From: Acidobacteriota bacterium
Lineage (GTDB): Bacteria; Acidobacteriota; Holophagae; Holophagales; Holophagaceae
Assembly (NCBI GenBank): GCA_021802985.1
Contig: JAJZQW010000011.1
Location: forward strand, 5,972 to 49,775
Length of the DNA stretch: 43,804 bases
Reading direction: 5' to 3'
Below the pieces are notes generated by a model. That model did no database searches. It worked only from the letters and a program-made list of their open reading frames with translations, and had not been told where the DNA came from. Shown here piece after piece: positions 27,879 to 36,982 of this stretch (positions are counted from its first letter, which is position 1; each line of letters opens with the position of its first letter). A program made the translations under genes and the position numbers.

Positions 27879-28885
27879 ATCCGGCCTGCCAGGTCGATCA
27901 CCAGGTCGCACAGGCGGGCGGCGTAGCCCGTCTCGTTGTCGTGCCAGCCGAACACCTTCACGAAACGGGGGCCCAGCGTTAGGGTCAGGTCCAGATCCAT
28001 GACCACACTCTCGGACCGGCCGGTGAAATCGCAGCTGACAGCGTGCGGTTCCGCCACGCCCACGAGGCCCTTCCAGGGGCCTTCCGCGGCGGTCTGGAAG
28101 GCGGCTCGGATCCCCTCCGCGGCGACGTTCCGGCGCACGGTCGCCACCAGATCCACGAGGTTCACATTGAGGGTGGGCACGCGCAGCGCCACGCCGCCGA
28201 AGCCCTCGGGCAGGGTGGGCAGAACCCGGTGCAGGGCCCCGAAGGCGCTTGAGGTGGTGGGAATGATGCTCGTGAAGGCGGCCCGGGCCCGGCGCAGGTC
28301 CTTGTGCGGCAGATCCAGCAGCCGCTGGTCGTTGGTCACCACATGCACCGTACTCATGCCGGCGTGCTCAAGACCGAAGGCCTGATCGAGAATCCTCAGC
28401 ATCGGGGCGGTGGCGTGGGCCGTGCAGCTCGCGTTGGAGATGATCCGGTGGCGGTCTGGATCCAGCTCCGCGCCGTTGATCGGGGCGATGACCGTGAGAT
28501 CCGCGTCCGGACTGGGGGCGCTGATGACCACATGGGTCACGGCCCCCTTCAGGTGGCGCGCGGCGTCGGCCCGGCGGGTGAAGCGCCCGCTGGCTTCCAC
28601 CACCAGCCCCGCGCAGGCCGGGAAGGGGATCGCCGCGGGATCCGGCAGGTGGAAGAGGGGCACCTTCCGATCCCCGATGAGGAGATAGTCCTGGCTGCCC
28701 TCCCGGGCCCCGTGGATGGGCAGCCCGGGACGGCCATGCACCGAATCGAAGCGGAGGAGGTGGACCACCTGATCCAGGGGCGCCGGATCATTGAGCGCAC
28801 AGAGCAGGTCGGGCTGGCGTTGGGCGAGGATGCGGACGGCCAGACGGCCAATGCGGCCGAGGCCATTAAGGGCGATGCGGGTCAT
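27875..28885 (-). CDS. Glyceraldehyde-3-phosphate dehydrogenase family protein, divergent paralog
   Basis: MTRIALNGLGRIGRLAVRIL; SNASCTAHATAPML (altered CTTNC); STVHVVTNDQRLLDLPHKDLRRARAA; FGWHDNETGYAARL. Confidence 0.9.
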   Translation of the reverse strand: MTRIALNGLGRIGRLAVRILAQRQPDLLCALNDPAPLDQVVHLLRFDSVHGRPGLPIHGAREGSQDYLLIGDRKVPLFHLPDPAAIPFPACAGLVVEASGRFTRRADAARHLKGAVTHVVISAPSPDADLTVIAPINGAELDPDRHRIISNASCTAHATAPMLRILDQAFGLEHAGMSTVHVVTNDQRLLDLPHKDLRRARAAFTSIIPTTSSAFGALHRVLPTLPEGFGGVALRVPTLNVNLVDLVATVRRNVAAEGIRAAFQTAAEGPWKGLVGVAEPHAVSCDFTGRSESVVMDLDLTLTLGPRFVKVFGWHDNETGYAARLCDLVIDLAGRI

Positions 28886-28888
28886 GGG

Positions 28889-29893
28889 CTAGATGTGCTC
28901 CAGCACGTGGAGGCAGAGGTCCTTCAGGCGGGCGGCATACCCGTACTCGTTGTCGTACCAGGCGAAGACCTTCACGAGGCGGGGGCCCAGCACCTTGGTG
29001 AGGTAGGGATCGTAGAGGCTGCTGGCGGGGTTGCCCACCATGTCCACGCTCACCAGTTCCTCATCCAGCACCACCAGGTAGGGCGCCAGGGGGCCCTCCG
29101 ACGCGGCCTTGCGGAAGGCGGCCTGGACGGTCTCGAGGGTGGCGTCTGCCTTCAGGGAGGCGGTGAGGTCCACGATGCTGACATCCGGCGTGGGCACCCG
29201 CACGGCGAGGCCATCAAGCCGGCCCTTGAGGTGGGGCATCACGAGGCCGATGGCCTTGGCGGCGCCGGTGCTCGTGGGGATCATGCTCAGGGCGGCGGCC
29301 CGGGCCCGGCGCAGGTCCTTGTGGGGGAGGTCCAGGATGCGCTGGTCGTTGGTGTAGCTGTGGATGGTGGTCATGAGGCCGTATTCCAGCCCAAAGGTGT
29401 CGTCCAGCACCTTCACCACGGGGGCCAGGCAGTTGGTGGTGCAGCTGGCATTGGAGATGACGCGCTCCTTCGCCAGATCCAAGGTCTGCTCATTCACGCC
29501 CATGACCACGGTGCGGTCGGCATCGTCGGCAGGGGCGCTGATGAGCACGTGGCTCACGCCATTCTGGAGGTGCATGGCGGCCTTGGCGCGCTTCGTGAAA
29601 AGCCCGGTGCACTCCAGCACGACCTGGGCACCCAGGGGGCCGAAGGGGATCAGCTGCGGATCCTTCTCGGCGTAGACCCGGATGCGGTGTCCATCCAGGA
29701 CCAGGAAGTCCTCGTCCGCGGCCACGGAGAAGTCGGCGCGCCCATGCACGGAGTCGTACTTCATCAGGTGGGCCAGGGTGGCAGCGTCGGTGAGGTCATT
29801 GACGGCCACCACCTGCACATGGGGAACCTTCATCAAGTGCCGAAGCACCAGTCGGCCGATGCGGCCCAGCCCGTTGATCGCCACTTTCTTCAT
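28889..29893 (-). CDS. gap: Type I glyceraldehyde-3-phosphate dehydrogenase, canonical
   Basis: MKKVAINGLGRIGRLVLRHL; SNASCTTNCLAPVVKVLDDTFG; MTTIHSYTNDQ; PTSTGAAKAIG; WYDNEYGYAARL. Confidence 0.97.
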   Translation of the reverse strand: MKKVAINGLGRIGRLVLRHLMKVPHVQVVAVNDLTDAATLAHLMKYDSVHGRADFSVAADEDFLVLDGHRIRVYAEKDPQLIPFGPLGAQVVLECTGLFTKRAKAAMHLQNGVSHVLISAPADDADRTVVMGVNEQTLDLAKERVISNASCTTNCLAPVVKVLDDTFGLEYGLMTTIHSYTNDQRILDLPHKDLRRARAAALSMIPTSTGAAKAIGLVMPHLKGRLDGLAVRVPTPDVSIVDLTASLKADATLETVQAAFRKAASEGPLAPYLVVLDEELVSVDMVGNPASSLYDPYLTKVLGPRLVKVFAWYDNEYGYAARLKDLCLHVLEHI

Positions 29894-29968
29894 GGGATCC
29901 TCCCAACCCTGTTTTATCGGTCTCCGGCGGTCCTGTCGAAAGAAAACGGCGGACTTCAGACGGAATGA

Positions 29969-29990
29969 AAAAGCCCGGCATCGCCGGGCC
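29969..29990 (-). terminator. Intrinsic terminator downstream of the small Fis-type gene
   Basis: Minus strand: gcccggcgatgccgggc hairpin followed by a T tract (ctttttcatt). Confidence 0.8.
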
Positions 29991-30039
29991 TGGAAATTCG
30001 GACGGTTCGGGGTCCACCCGAGGCGGTGGGGAGGCCGGT

Positions 30040-30264
30040 CTAGCTGGCCAGACTGGCGCGACGGATGTGGCTCGGAGGGGCCTCGAGCTTTTTGGACAGC
30101 GTGTTGCGGTGGATGCCCAGCTCCCGGGCAGCGGCGCTCTGGTTGCCCTCGTGGGCCGCCAGGACCTCCTCCAGGAACAGGCGCTCAAACTCGCGGCAGG
30201 CCATGTCCAGTGGTACGCCGCCACGCACCATCTCGGCCACGAGACTTCGCAGCTTCTCGCGCAT
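30040..30264 (-). CDS. Small Fis-family HTH DNA-binding protein (74 aa)
   Basis: MREKLRSLVAEMVRGGVPLDMACREFERLFLEEVLAAHEGNQSAAARELGIHRNTLSKKL: Fis-type HTH. The ORF-track extension upstream of 30264 is probably not coding. Confidence 0.85.
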   Translation of the reverse strand: MREKLRSLVAEMVRGGVPLDMACREFERLFLEEVLAAHEGNQSAAARELGIHRNTLSKKLEAPPSHIRRASLAS

Positions 30265-30401
30265 CAGGTTCTCTCCAACAACGAATCGGGAGATCGAAGG
30301 TAGCACTCCGGTGACCCAGTGCAAAGCCCCTGTGACATCATGGGCACACAGGCCGGCTCTGTGGAAAACTGTGTGGACTGCCTGTGGACGTGGGGTGAAC
30401 C

Positions 30402-31826
30402 GTGACACGCAAGACCAAACTCGTGATGACCTTGGGGCCCGCGATGTTGCAGGGCGACCGGCTGCGGGAAGCCCTCCGCGAGGCGGATGCGGTGCGGCTG
30501 AATGCCAGCCATGGTGATCCCGAGACCCGGGAGGAGACCCTCCGCCGGGTGCGGGAGCTGGCCCTGGAACTGGGCCGCTTCATTCCCGTGTTCCTGGACC
30601 TGCAGGGCCCCAAGTGGCGCATCGGCGAACTGGCCGAACCCGCGGAGCTGGTAGACGGAAGCCAGGGCGCCTTTTACCGTCCCGGTACGACTCCCCCGGC
30701 AGGCCTGGCCTGGGCCGCGCCCTTGCCGCACCCCGAGCTGTTCGAAGGCGCGGAGGTGGGCCAGCACTGGCTGCTGGACGACGCGGCGCTGGAGGTGGAG
30801 ATCACGGCCGTCACCCTGGACGCCCTGCGGGCCAAGGTGCTGGTGGGGGGCCCCTTGAAGGGCCGCAAGGGCGTCCATCCCATCGGCATGGCCCTGAATG
30901 TGGATCCCCTCACCGAGAAGGATCACATCGACATCCGCTGGGGGGTGGAGCATCAGGTGGACCTGTTCGCCCAGAGCTTCGTGCGCCGGGCCTCGGATAT
31001 CCAGCAGCTCCAGGCCATCATCCAGCACCTGGGCGGCACTCAGCCCGTCATTGCGAAGATCGAGCATCCGGCGGCCCTGGCCTACCTGGACGAGATCCTC
31101 GAGGTCTCCTGGGGGGTCATGGTCGCCCGGGGAGATCTGGGCGTGGAACTGGGTGTCGAGCGCGTTCCAGGCCTCCAGAAGCAGATCATCAAGGCGGCGC
31201 GCCGGGCGCTGAAGCCGGTCATCACGGCCACTCAGATGCTGGAGAGTATGATCGAGCACCCCCAACCCACCCGGGCCGAGGCCAGCGACGTGGCCAACGC
31301 CATCTGGGACGGCACGGATGCGGTGATGCTCAGCGCCGAGAGCGCCACGGGGAAGTATCCAGTGGAGGCGGTCCAGTGGCTCGCCCGCATCGCCACGGAG
31401 GCCGACGCCAATGCCAAACAGCGGGCCAAGACCCTGCCGGAGGAGTTCGCCGAGAAGGTGCTGGCGCGCACGGACATCTCCGTGGCCTTCGCCGCCTGCC
31501 GCACGGCGGACGAGATCAACGCCCGCTGGATCGTGGCCTTCACCGAGGGCGGTGGCACGGCCCGCATGGTGAGCCGGCTGGCGGGGCGGACTCCGGTGCT
31601 GGGGGCCACGGTGGACGAAGGCACGGCCCGGCGCATGGGCCTGCTCCGGGGCGTCACGGCACTCATCATCCCCCGCGTCAGCAGCACGGACGAGATGGTG
31701 GAGGTGGTCCGCGATCTGCTCCAGGCCAAGCACAAACTCATGAGCCTCGACCGGGTGGTCATGACCATGGGGCTGCCCCTGTGGAAGAGCGGTACGACGA
31801 ACACCATGAAGGTGATGACGTTCTAG
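30402..31826 (+). CDS. pyk: Pyruvate kinase
   Basis: TKLVMTLGPA, VRLNASHGD, LDLQGPKWRIGEL, VIAKIEHPAAL, GVMVARGDLGVELG, KPVITATQMLESMIEHPQPTRAEASDVANAIWDGTDAVMLSAESATGKYPVEAV. GTG start. Confidence 0.96.
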   Translation: MTRKTKLVMTLGPAMLQGDRLREALREADAVRLNASHGDPETREETLRRVRELALELGRFIPVFLDLQGPKWRIGELAEPAELVDGSQGAFYRPGTTPPAGLAWAAPLPHPELFEGAEVGQHWLLDDAALEVEITAVTLDALRAKVLVGGPLKGRKGVHPIGMALNVDPLTEKDHIDIRWGVEHQVDLFAQSFVRRASDIQQLQAIIQHLGGTQPVIAKIEHPAALAYLDEILEVSWGVMVARGDLGVELGVERVPGLQKQIIKAARRALKPVITATQMLESMIEHPQPTRAEASDVANAIWDGTDAVMLSAESATGKYPVEAVQWLARIATEADANAKQRAKTLPEEFAEKVLARTDISVAFAACRTADEINARWIVAFTEGGGTARMVSRLAGRTPVLGATVDEGTARRMGLLRGVTALIIPRVSSTDEMVEVVRDLLQAKHKLMSLDRVVMTMGLPLWKSGTTNTMKVMTF

Positions 31827-31855
31827 GCTTCGGATCCTCTTCCAAGGAGCACGCC

Positions 31856-32383
31856 ATGATCCTGTCCAGGCCCACCCCCGGCGAGTTCCCGCCGGCCTAC
31901 GCCCCCTACCTGGCCGCAGTTCCAGAAGGGGATGTGTTCGCCTTCCTCCAGGCGCAGCTGGACGAGGTCCCGGCGCTCCTCGGCGGGCTGCGCGAGGACC
32001 AGGCCGGTTTCCGCTACGCCCCGGGGAAGTGGACGCTCAAGGATCTGCTCCAGCACCTGATCGATTCGGAGCGGGTGTTCAGCTATCGCGGAATGCGCAT
32101 CGGCCGGGGAGACACCACGCCCCTGCCGGGCTACGAGGAGAACGCCTTCGCCGCCGCCGCCCACGCGGACCGCCGGCCCTTGGCCGATCTCCTGGCGGAA
32201 TGGCGGGCCCTCCGGACCGGCAGTCTGGCCCTCTTCCGCGGCCTTCCCGACCCGGCCTGGACGAACACGGGCATCGCCAACGGCCTGCCCGTGACGGCCC
32301 GCTGCTTCCCCTTCTTCTGTGCCGGTCACACCGCCCACCACCTGGACATCGTCCAGAAGCGGTACCTTCCGGCCTTGAAGTAG
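31856..32383 (+). CDS. DinB family protein
   Basis: GGLREDQAGFRYAPGKWTLKDLLQHLIDSERVFSYRGMRIGRGD...AGHTAHHLDIVQKRYLP: DinB fold with three-His pattern. Confidence 0.9.
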   Translation: MILSRPTPGEFPPAYAPYLAAVPEGDVFAFLQAQLDEVPALLGGLREDQAGFRYAPGKWTLKDLLQHLIDSERVFSYRGMRIGRGDTTPLPGYEENAFAAAAHADRRPLADLLAEWRALRTGSLALFRGLPDPAWTNTGIANGLPVTARCFPFFCAGHTAHHLDIVQKRYLPALK

Positions 32384-32386
32384 GGG

Positions 32387-32674
32387 TCAGGCCTCCGTCA
32401 GCCCCCAGTCCTTCAGGGCGGCGAGAAGGCGGTGGAGCTGGTCGGTCTCGGTGGTGTGGAAGCGGCTCACCAGCTTCCAGCCTTGGGCCACCTTCTGGTA
32501 GCGGTGCAGCCAGAGGAAGGGGCCTTCCCAGCCGCCTTCGGGATCGGACCGGGTCTTCACCAGGAAAGCCACAGTGGTCCAGGGACCGCGGGACAGGAAG
32601 CGCCGGCCCACTTCCTGGATGCCGGTCTCCTCGTCGGAATCCAGCACCAGGTCGTCGAGATCATGGATGATCAT
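32387..32674 (-). CDS. Conserved hypothetical protein, 95 aa
   Basis: Complete ORF with ribosome-binding site (gcgaggtgttccc ATG) in a gene-free interval; no recognised domain. Confidence 0.6.
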   Translation of the reverse strand: MIIHDLDDLVLDSDEETGIQEVGRRFLSRGPWTTVAFLVKTRSDPEGGWEGPFLWLHRYQKVAQGWKLVSRFHTTETDQLHRLLAALKDWGLTEA

Positions 32675-32723
32675 GGGAACACCTCGCTCCGTTCAGCCAT
32701 CCTAATGCCTGGGAGGTCCATCC

Positions 32724-32885
32724 GTGGAAAAGCTCATGCGCTTCATCGGCGCCACCGTGGGCAGCATGGTGGGGTGGTGGCTGGGCATGTACATCGGCAT
32801 CGGCACCGCCGTGATCCTGAGCGTGGTGGGCACTGGCTTCGGGCTGTGGGCGGGCCACTGGGTACTCGATCGGTGGATGGACTAG
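32724..32885 (+). CDS. Small Gly-rich membrane protein, 53 aa (GTG start)
   Basis: GGAGG ribosome-binding site, then (M)EKLMRFIGATVGSMVGWWLGMYIGIGTAVILSVVGTGFGLWAGHWVLDRWMD*; not listed in the ORF track. Confidence 0.65.
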   Translation: MEKLMRFIGATVGSMVGWWLGMYIGIGTAVILSVVGTGFGLWAGHWVLDRWMD

Positions 32886-32901
32886 GCTGTTCCGTGGTTC
32901 G

Positions 32902-34143
32902 ATGGAACCCATGCGGATCGAATGCATTGCCATCGGGACCGAACTGCTCACCACGCGGCGCCTCGACACCAACTCGGTGTGGATCGCCGAGCGGCTGGCG
33001 GAGCTGGGGCTGGGCCTCCACCGCAAGACCGCCGTGGGTGACAGCCGGGAGGATCTGGCGGAGCTGTTGCGCGAGGCCCTCACGCGCTCGGACCTCATCC
33101 TCACCACCGGGGGGCTCGGGCCCACCTTCGATGACTTCACCAAGGAGCTCTTCGCGGAGATCCTCGGCGTTGGCCTGAAGGAGAATGCTCAGAGCCGGGC
33201 CGACATGCTGGCCTTCTACGAGGCCCGGAAGCGGGTGCCGCCCCCGGCCAACTTCAAGCAGGCCCTCATCCCCGAGGGGGCCGAAGCGCTGCGGAATGCG
33301 GTGGGCACGGCCCCTGGCGTCTACTGGCAGGACCCTCCCGGGCATCCCGGGAAGCGCATCCTGATGTTCCCGGGCGTGCCGCGGGAGATGAAGCGCATGT
33401 GGGAGGAGCATGCCGTTCCGCGTCTCCGCCCCCTGGCGGGCCGGCCCATGCACACGCTCCGCATGGTGGTGGGCGGCGTGCCCGAGAGCACCCTGGACCA
33501 GCGGACGCAGGAGGTCCGGGAGCAGCACGGGCATCTCGAATGGACCATCCTGGCGAGCCTCACCCAGGTTGAGCTGCTGGCCCGGGGCGTTGATCCGGAA
33601 GCGCTGGCCCGGGCCCGGGCGGCGTTCGAACCCATCCTGGGGCCGGATCTCGCCTGTGTGGGGGAGGGCAACCTGGAAGACGCCATCCTGGATCGTCTGA
33701 AGGCCCGCGGCGAGACCCTCGCCGTGGCCGAGAGCATGCCCGGTGGGCTGCTGGCCTCCCGCCTCACGGCCATTCCCGGTGCCAGCCAGGCCTTCCTCGG
33801 GGGTGCCACGGTCTACAGCGCCACCGCGAAGACGGCCCTGTTGGGGCTTGATCCGACCCTGCTGGCTGCGGAGGGCACCGTGTCCGAAGCCACCAGCCGC
33901 CGCCTGGCGGAGGCTGTCCGGGCCCGGCTGGGCGCCACCTGGGGTCTGGCCGTCACCGGCAACGCCGGACCCGGCGCCGAAGGCGATGCGCCCGTGGGCA
34001 CGGTCCACATCGCCCTGGTTGGACCCGGTGCGACCCAGGTACAGAGCCTGAATCTGCCGGGCGACCGCAACGAAGTGCAACTCCGCGGTGCGGCCTGGTC
34101 GCTGGACCTGCTCCGGCGGGCCCTGGGGGCGCAGGGCCGCTGA
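32902..34143 (+). CDS. cinA: CinA family protein (competence/damage-inducible; MoaB-like plus C-terminal amidase domain)
   Basis: IECIAIGTELLTTRRLDTNSVWIAERLAELG, LILTTGGLGPTFDDFTKE, MFPGVPREMKRMWEE; C-terminal AESMPGGLLASRLTAIPGASQAFLGGATVYS. Confidence 0.93.
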   Translation: MEPMRIECIAIGTELLTTRRLDTNSVWIAERLAELGLGLHRKTAVGDSREDLAELLREALTRSDLILTTGGLGPTFDDFTKELFAEILGVGLKENAQSRADMLAFYEARKRVPPPANFKQALIPEGAEALRNAVGTAPGVYWQDPPGHPGKRILMFPGVPREMKRMWEEHAVPRLRPLAGRPMHTLRMVVGGVPESTLDQRTQEVREQHGHLEWTILASLTQVELLARGVDPEALARARAAFEPILGPDLACVGEGNLEDAILDRLKARGETLAVAESMPGGLLASRLTAIPGASQAFLGGATVYSATAKTALLGLDPTLLAAEGTVSEATSRRLAEAVRARLGATWGLAVTGNAGPGAEGDAPVGTVHIALVGPGATQVQSLNLPGDRNEVQLRGAAWSLDLLRRALGAQGR

Positions 34144-34155
34144 TACACTGCCGCC

Positions 34156-34845
34156 ATGTCCTCCTCAGATCCGACATTCCTGATCCTCGCCTGCCTGGCG
34201 GCCTTTGCCTGCGGGAGCATCCCCTTCGGCCTTCTCGTCGTGAAGCTGGCCGGGAAGGGGGATGTCCGAGCCCATGGCAGCGGCAACATCGGCGCCACCA
34301 ACGTGAGCCGGGTGGGCGGCAAGGGCCTCGGGATCGTCACCCTGCTCCTGGACATTGCCAAGGGCTTCCTGCCGGTGTTCCTGGCCCGCCAGGCGGACTG
34401 GCCCCTCGACATGCAGGCAGCCATCGCCCTCTGTGCCACGGCGGGCCATGTGTTCACGCCCTGGCTCAAGTTCAGGGGCGGGAAGGGCGTGGCCACCGCC
34501 CTCGGTGCGGCCCTGGCCTACCGGGCCTTCGCGGTGCTGCCGAGCCTCGGGCTCTTCATCCTGCTGGTGGCGCTCACCCGCTTCGTGAGCCTGGGCAGCA
34601 TCGTCGGCGCCCTGACGCTGCCGGTTTCCATGGGCTGGGTGCGGGAGACGGTGCATCGGACCGAGGTGCTCGGGATCCAGCTCCAGGCCGGGATCCGCGA
34701 GCAGGATCCCTGGCAGGCCATCTTCCTGTGGGTGCTCATCGCCCTGCTGGTGGTGGCCAAGCACCACGAGAACATCGCCCGGCTTCTGAAGGGCACGGAG
34801 TCGCCGCTCTGGGGCGCGAAGAAGGATGAGGGAACCCATGCCTAG
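34156..34845 (+). CDS. plsY: Glycerol-3-phosphate acyltransferase PlsY
   Basis: AFACGSIPFGLLVVKLAGKGDVRAHGSGNIGATNVSRVGGKGLGI, FTPWLKFRGGKGVATALG, HHENIARLLKGTE. Confidence 0.97.
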   Translation: MSSSDPTFLILACLAAFACGSIPFGLLVVKLAGKGDVRAHGSGNIGATNVSRVGGKGLGIVTLLLDIAKGFLPVFLARQADWPLDMQAAIALCATAGHVFTPWLKFRGGKGVATALGAALAYRAFAVLPSLGLFILLVALTRFVSLGSIVGALTLPVSMGWVRETVHRTEVLGIQLQAGIREQDPWQAIFLWVLIALLVVAKHHENIARLLKGTESPLWGAKKDEGTHA

Positions 34846-35839
34846 CCGCGCGGACATCGGCATCTTCGGTTCGGGGGCCTGGGGCACGGCCTTGGCCATC
34901 ACCTGGGCGCGGGCGGGCGCGGACGTGGTGCTCTGGAGCGGCTTCCCCGAGGAGGTGGCCCTGCTCTCGGCCGGACGCTCCCACCCCCGGTTGAAGGATG
35001 CCCCCTTTCCCGATTCCCTGACGGTGACGGGTGACGCGGCCGCAGCTTTCTCCGCGCCGCTCTGGATCTCGGCCATGCCCACCCAGGTGACGCCCGATGC
35101 GTGGCGGAAACTCCGCCGGGAGGCCCCGACGCCGCCGGAGCTGGTCATCCACGTGAGCAAGGGCATCCTGCAGAGCACGCACCAGACCCTCACCCAGGCC
35201 CTGACCGGGGTGCTGGATGTGCCCGTGGGCGCGCTGTCGGGGCCCACCTTCGCGGACGAGGTGGCCCGCGGGGTGCCCTCGGCCATCGTGCTGGCGCTGC
35301 CGCCGACGGTGGCCGATGACCGCGCCCGCGAGTGGCAGGCCCGGTTGGCCTCGGAGCGCCTCCGCATCTACCTTAGCCGGGACGTGATCGGCACCGAGCT
35401 GTGCGGTGCCCTGAAGAACGTGCTGGCCATCGCCGCCGGCCTGGTGGACGGCCTGAAGCTGGGCTACAACGCCCGGGCCGCGCTCATCACCCGCGGCCTG
35501 GCGGAAATGGCACGGCTCGTCGAGGCCCTGGGTGGCCAGCCCGCCACGGTCATGGGGCTGGCGGGCATGGGCGACCTGCTGCTCACTGCCACGGGGCCCC
35601 AGAGCCGCAACCGCACCTTCGGCGAGCTGGTGGGGAAGGGGCAGACCGTGGAGGCCGCCCGGGATGCCCTGGGTGGGCAGATCATCGAGGGCATGTTCAC
35701 CACCCAGGCGGCCCTCGCCCTGGCGGCCGAGGTGGGCGTGGAACTGCCCATCGCCACCGAAGTGCAGCGCCTGCTGAACGGCGAGTCCGCCCAGGAAGCG
35801 GTCCGTCGCCTCATGACCCGGTCCCTGAAGTCGGAGTAG
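34838..35839 (+). CDS. gpsA: NAD(P)H-dependent glycerol-3-phosphate dehydrogenase
   Basis: IGIFGSGAWGTALAITWARAGADVVLWSG, GALSGPTFADEVARGVPSAIV, ELCGALKNVLAIAAGLVDGLKLGYNARAALITRGLAEM, GLAGMGDLLLTATGPQSRNRTFG. Start overlaps the plsY stop. Confidence 0.97.
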   Translation: MPSRADIGIFGSGAWGTALAITWARAGADVVLWSGFPEEVALLSAGRSHPRLKDAPFPDSLTVTGDAAAAFSAPLWISAMPTQVTPDAWRKLRREAPTPPELVIHVSKGILQSTHQTLTQALTGVLDVPVGALSGPTFADEVARGVPSAIVLALPPTVADDRAREWQARLASERLRIYLSRDVIGTELCGALKNVLAIAAGLVDGLKLGYNARAALITRGLAEMARLVEALGGQPATVMGLAGMGDLLLTATGPQSRNRTFGELVGKGQTVEAARDALGGQIIEGMFTTQAALALAAEVGVELPIATEVQRLLNGESAQEAVRRLMTRSLKSE

Positions 35840-35853
35840 TGGAGGAGTCCGCC

Positions 35854-36915
35854 ATGGCCCAGCCCTTCCGTTTCCGCGTGAATCAGCATGGCCCGGCGGG
35901 ATCGCCCGTCCGCGAGGCCTTTACGCCCGCCGCGCCGAAGCCCGGCTGGGTACGCATCGAACTCAAGGCCATGGCGCTCAACCACCTGGATCTCTGGACC
36001 ACGGTGGGCCTGCCGGGCTTCCCCCTGCCGCTGCCGCTGACGCCCGGTTGCGATGGCGCGGGGATCCTGGAGGCCGTGGGCGAGGGCACCGCCCTGCCGC
36101 CCGGCGTGGAGCCGGGGGGCAGCGTGATGATCGCGCCGGGGCTCAGCTGTGGGCTGTGTCCGGCCTGCTTCCGGGGCGATGACATGCTCTGCGCCTCCTA
36201 CGGCGTCCTGGGCCACGTCTCGGATGGCACGGCCGCCACCCACGTGCTGGTACCCGCGGCAAACCTGCTGCCCATCCCCGGCAACTGGAGTTTCGAGCAG
36301 GCGGCGGCCTTCCCCCTTGTGTTCCTCACGGCCTGGGAGATGCTCGTCCACAAGGTCAAGCTGCGCCCCGGCGAGACCGTGCTGGTCTGGGGTGGCGGCA
36401 GCGGCGTCGGCAGCGCGGCCATCCAGCTGGTGAAGGCCCTGGGGGGCCAGGCCATCGCCGTGGTGGGCAGCGAGGCCAAGGCCATGAAGTGCTGGGATCT
36501 GGGGGCGGAGCATGTGATCGTCCGGGGGGACATGAAGGCCCTGCCCGGCAAGGTGCGCGACCTGACCGGCAAGCGGGGCGTGGACGTGGTCTTCGAACAC
36601 ACGGGGGCACTGACCTGGGGAGCCAGCCTGGCCGCCTGCACCCGGGGTGGCCGCATCGTTACCTGCGGGGCCACGACGGGTCGGGAGACCTCCTTCGATC
36701 TGCGGGCCCTGTTCGCCAAGCAGATCCAGATCCATGGCTCGTACATGGGCCGCCGCGAGCACCTCTGGACCCAGCTGGCCCTGATCCAGCGGAACCCCAC
36801 CAATCCACCCTTCCGCCCGATCATCGACCGCGTCTTCGAACTGTCCGAGTACCCCGAGGCCCAGCGGTATCTGGAAAGCGGGCAGGGCTTCGGCAAGGTG
36901 GTGTGTCGGGTCTGA
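35854..36915 (+). CDS. Zinc-binding dehydrogenase / quinone oxidoreductase-like MDR protein
   Basis: MALNHLDLWTTVGLPGFPLPLPLTPGCDGAGILEAVGEG, CGLCPACFRGDDMLC, VLVWGGGSGVGSAAIQLVKALGGQAIAVVGSEAK. Confidence 0.94.
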   Translation: MAQPFRFRVNQHGPAGSPVREAFTPAAPKPGWVRIELKAMALNHLDLWTTVGLPGFPLPLPLTPGCDGAGILEAVGEGTALPPGVEPGGSVMIAPGLSCGLCPACFRGDDMLCASYGVLGHVSDGTAATHVLVPAANLLPIPGNWSFEQAAAFPLVFLTAWEMLVHKVKLRPGETVLVWGGGSGVGSAAIQLVKALGGQAIAVVGSEAKAMKCWDLGAEHVIVRGDMKALPGKVRDLTGKRGVDVVFEHTGALTWGASLAACTRGGRIVTCGATTGRETSFDLRALFAKQIQIHGSYMGRREHLWTQLALIQRNPTNPPFRPIIDRVFELSEYPEAQRYLESGQGFGKVVCRV

Positions 36916-36982
36916 GATGAGCTTCAGGGATCGGCCCCAGAGCTGGTAGACTCAACCGTTTGCGTTTGCCAACGGAGTCCCC

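Noticed and set aside
26496-27911. 471-aa minus-strand ORF opposite the flavoprotein
   Set aside because: Antisense to a gene with a clear FAD-binding motif; translation is low complexity.
30265-30408. N-terminal extension of the Fis-like ORF
   Set aside because: Covers the pyk upstream region and has non-protein-like composition; Met at 30264 starts the recognisable domain.
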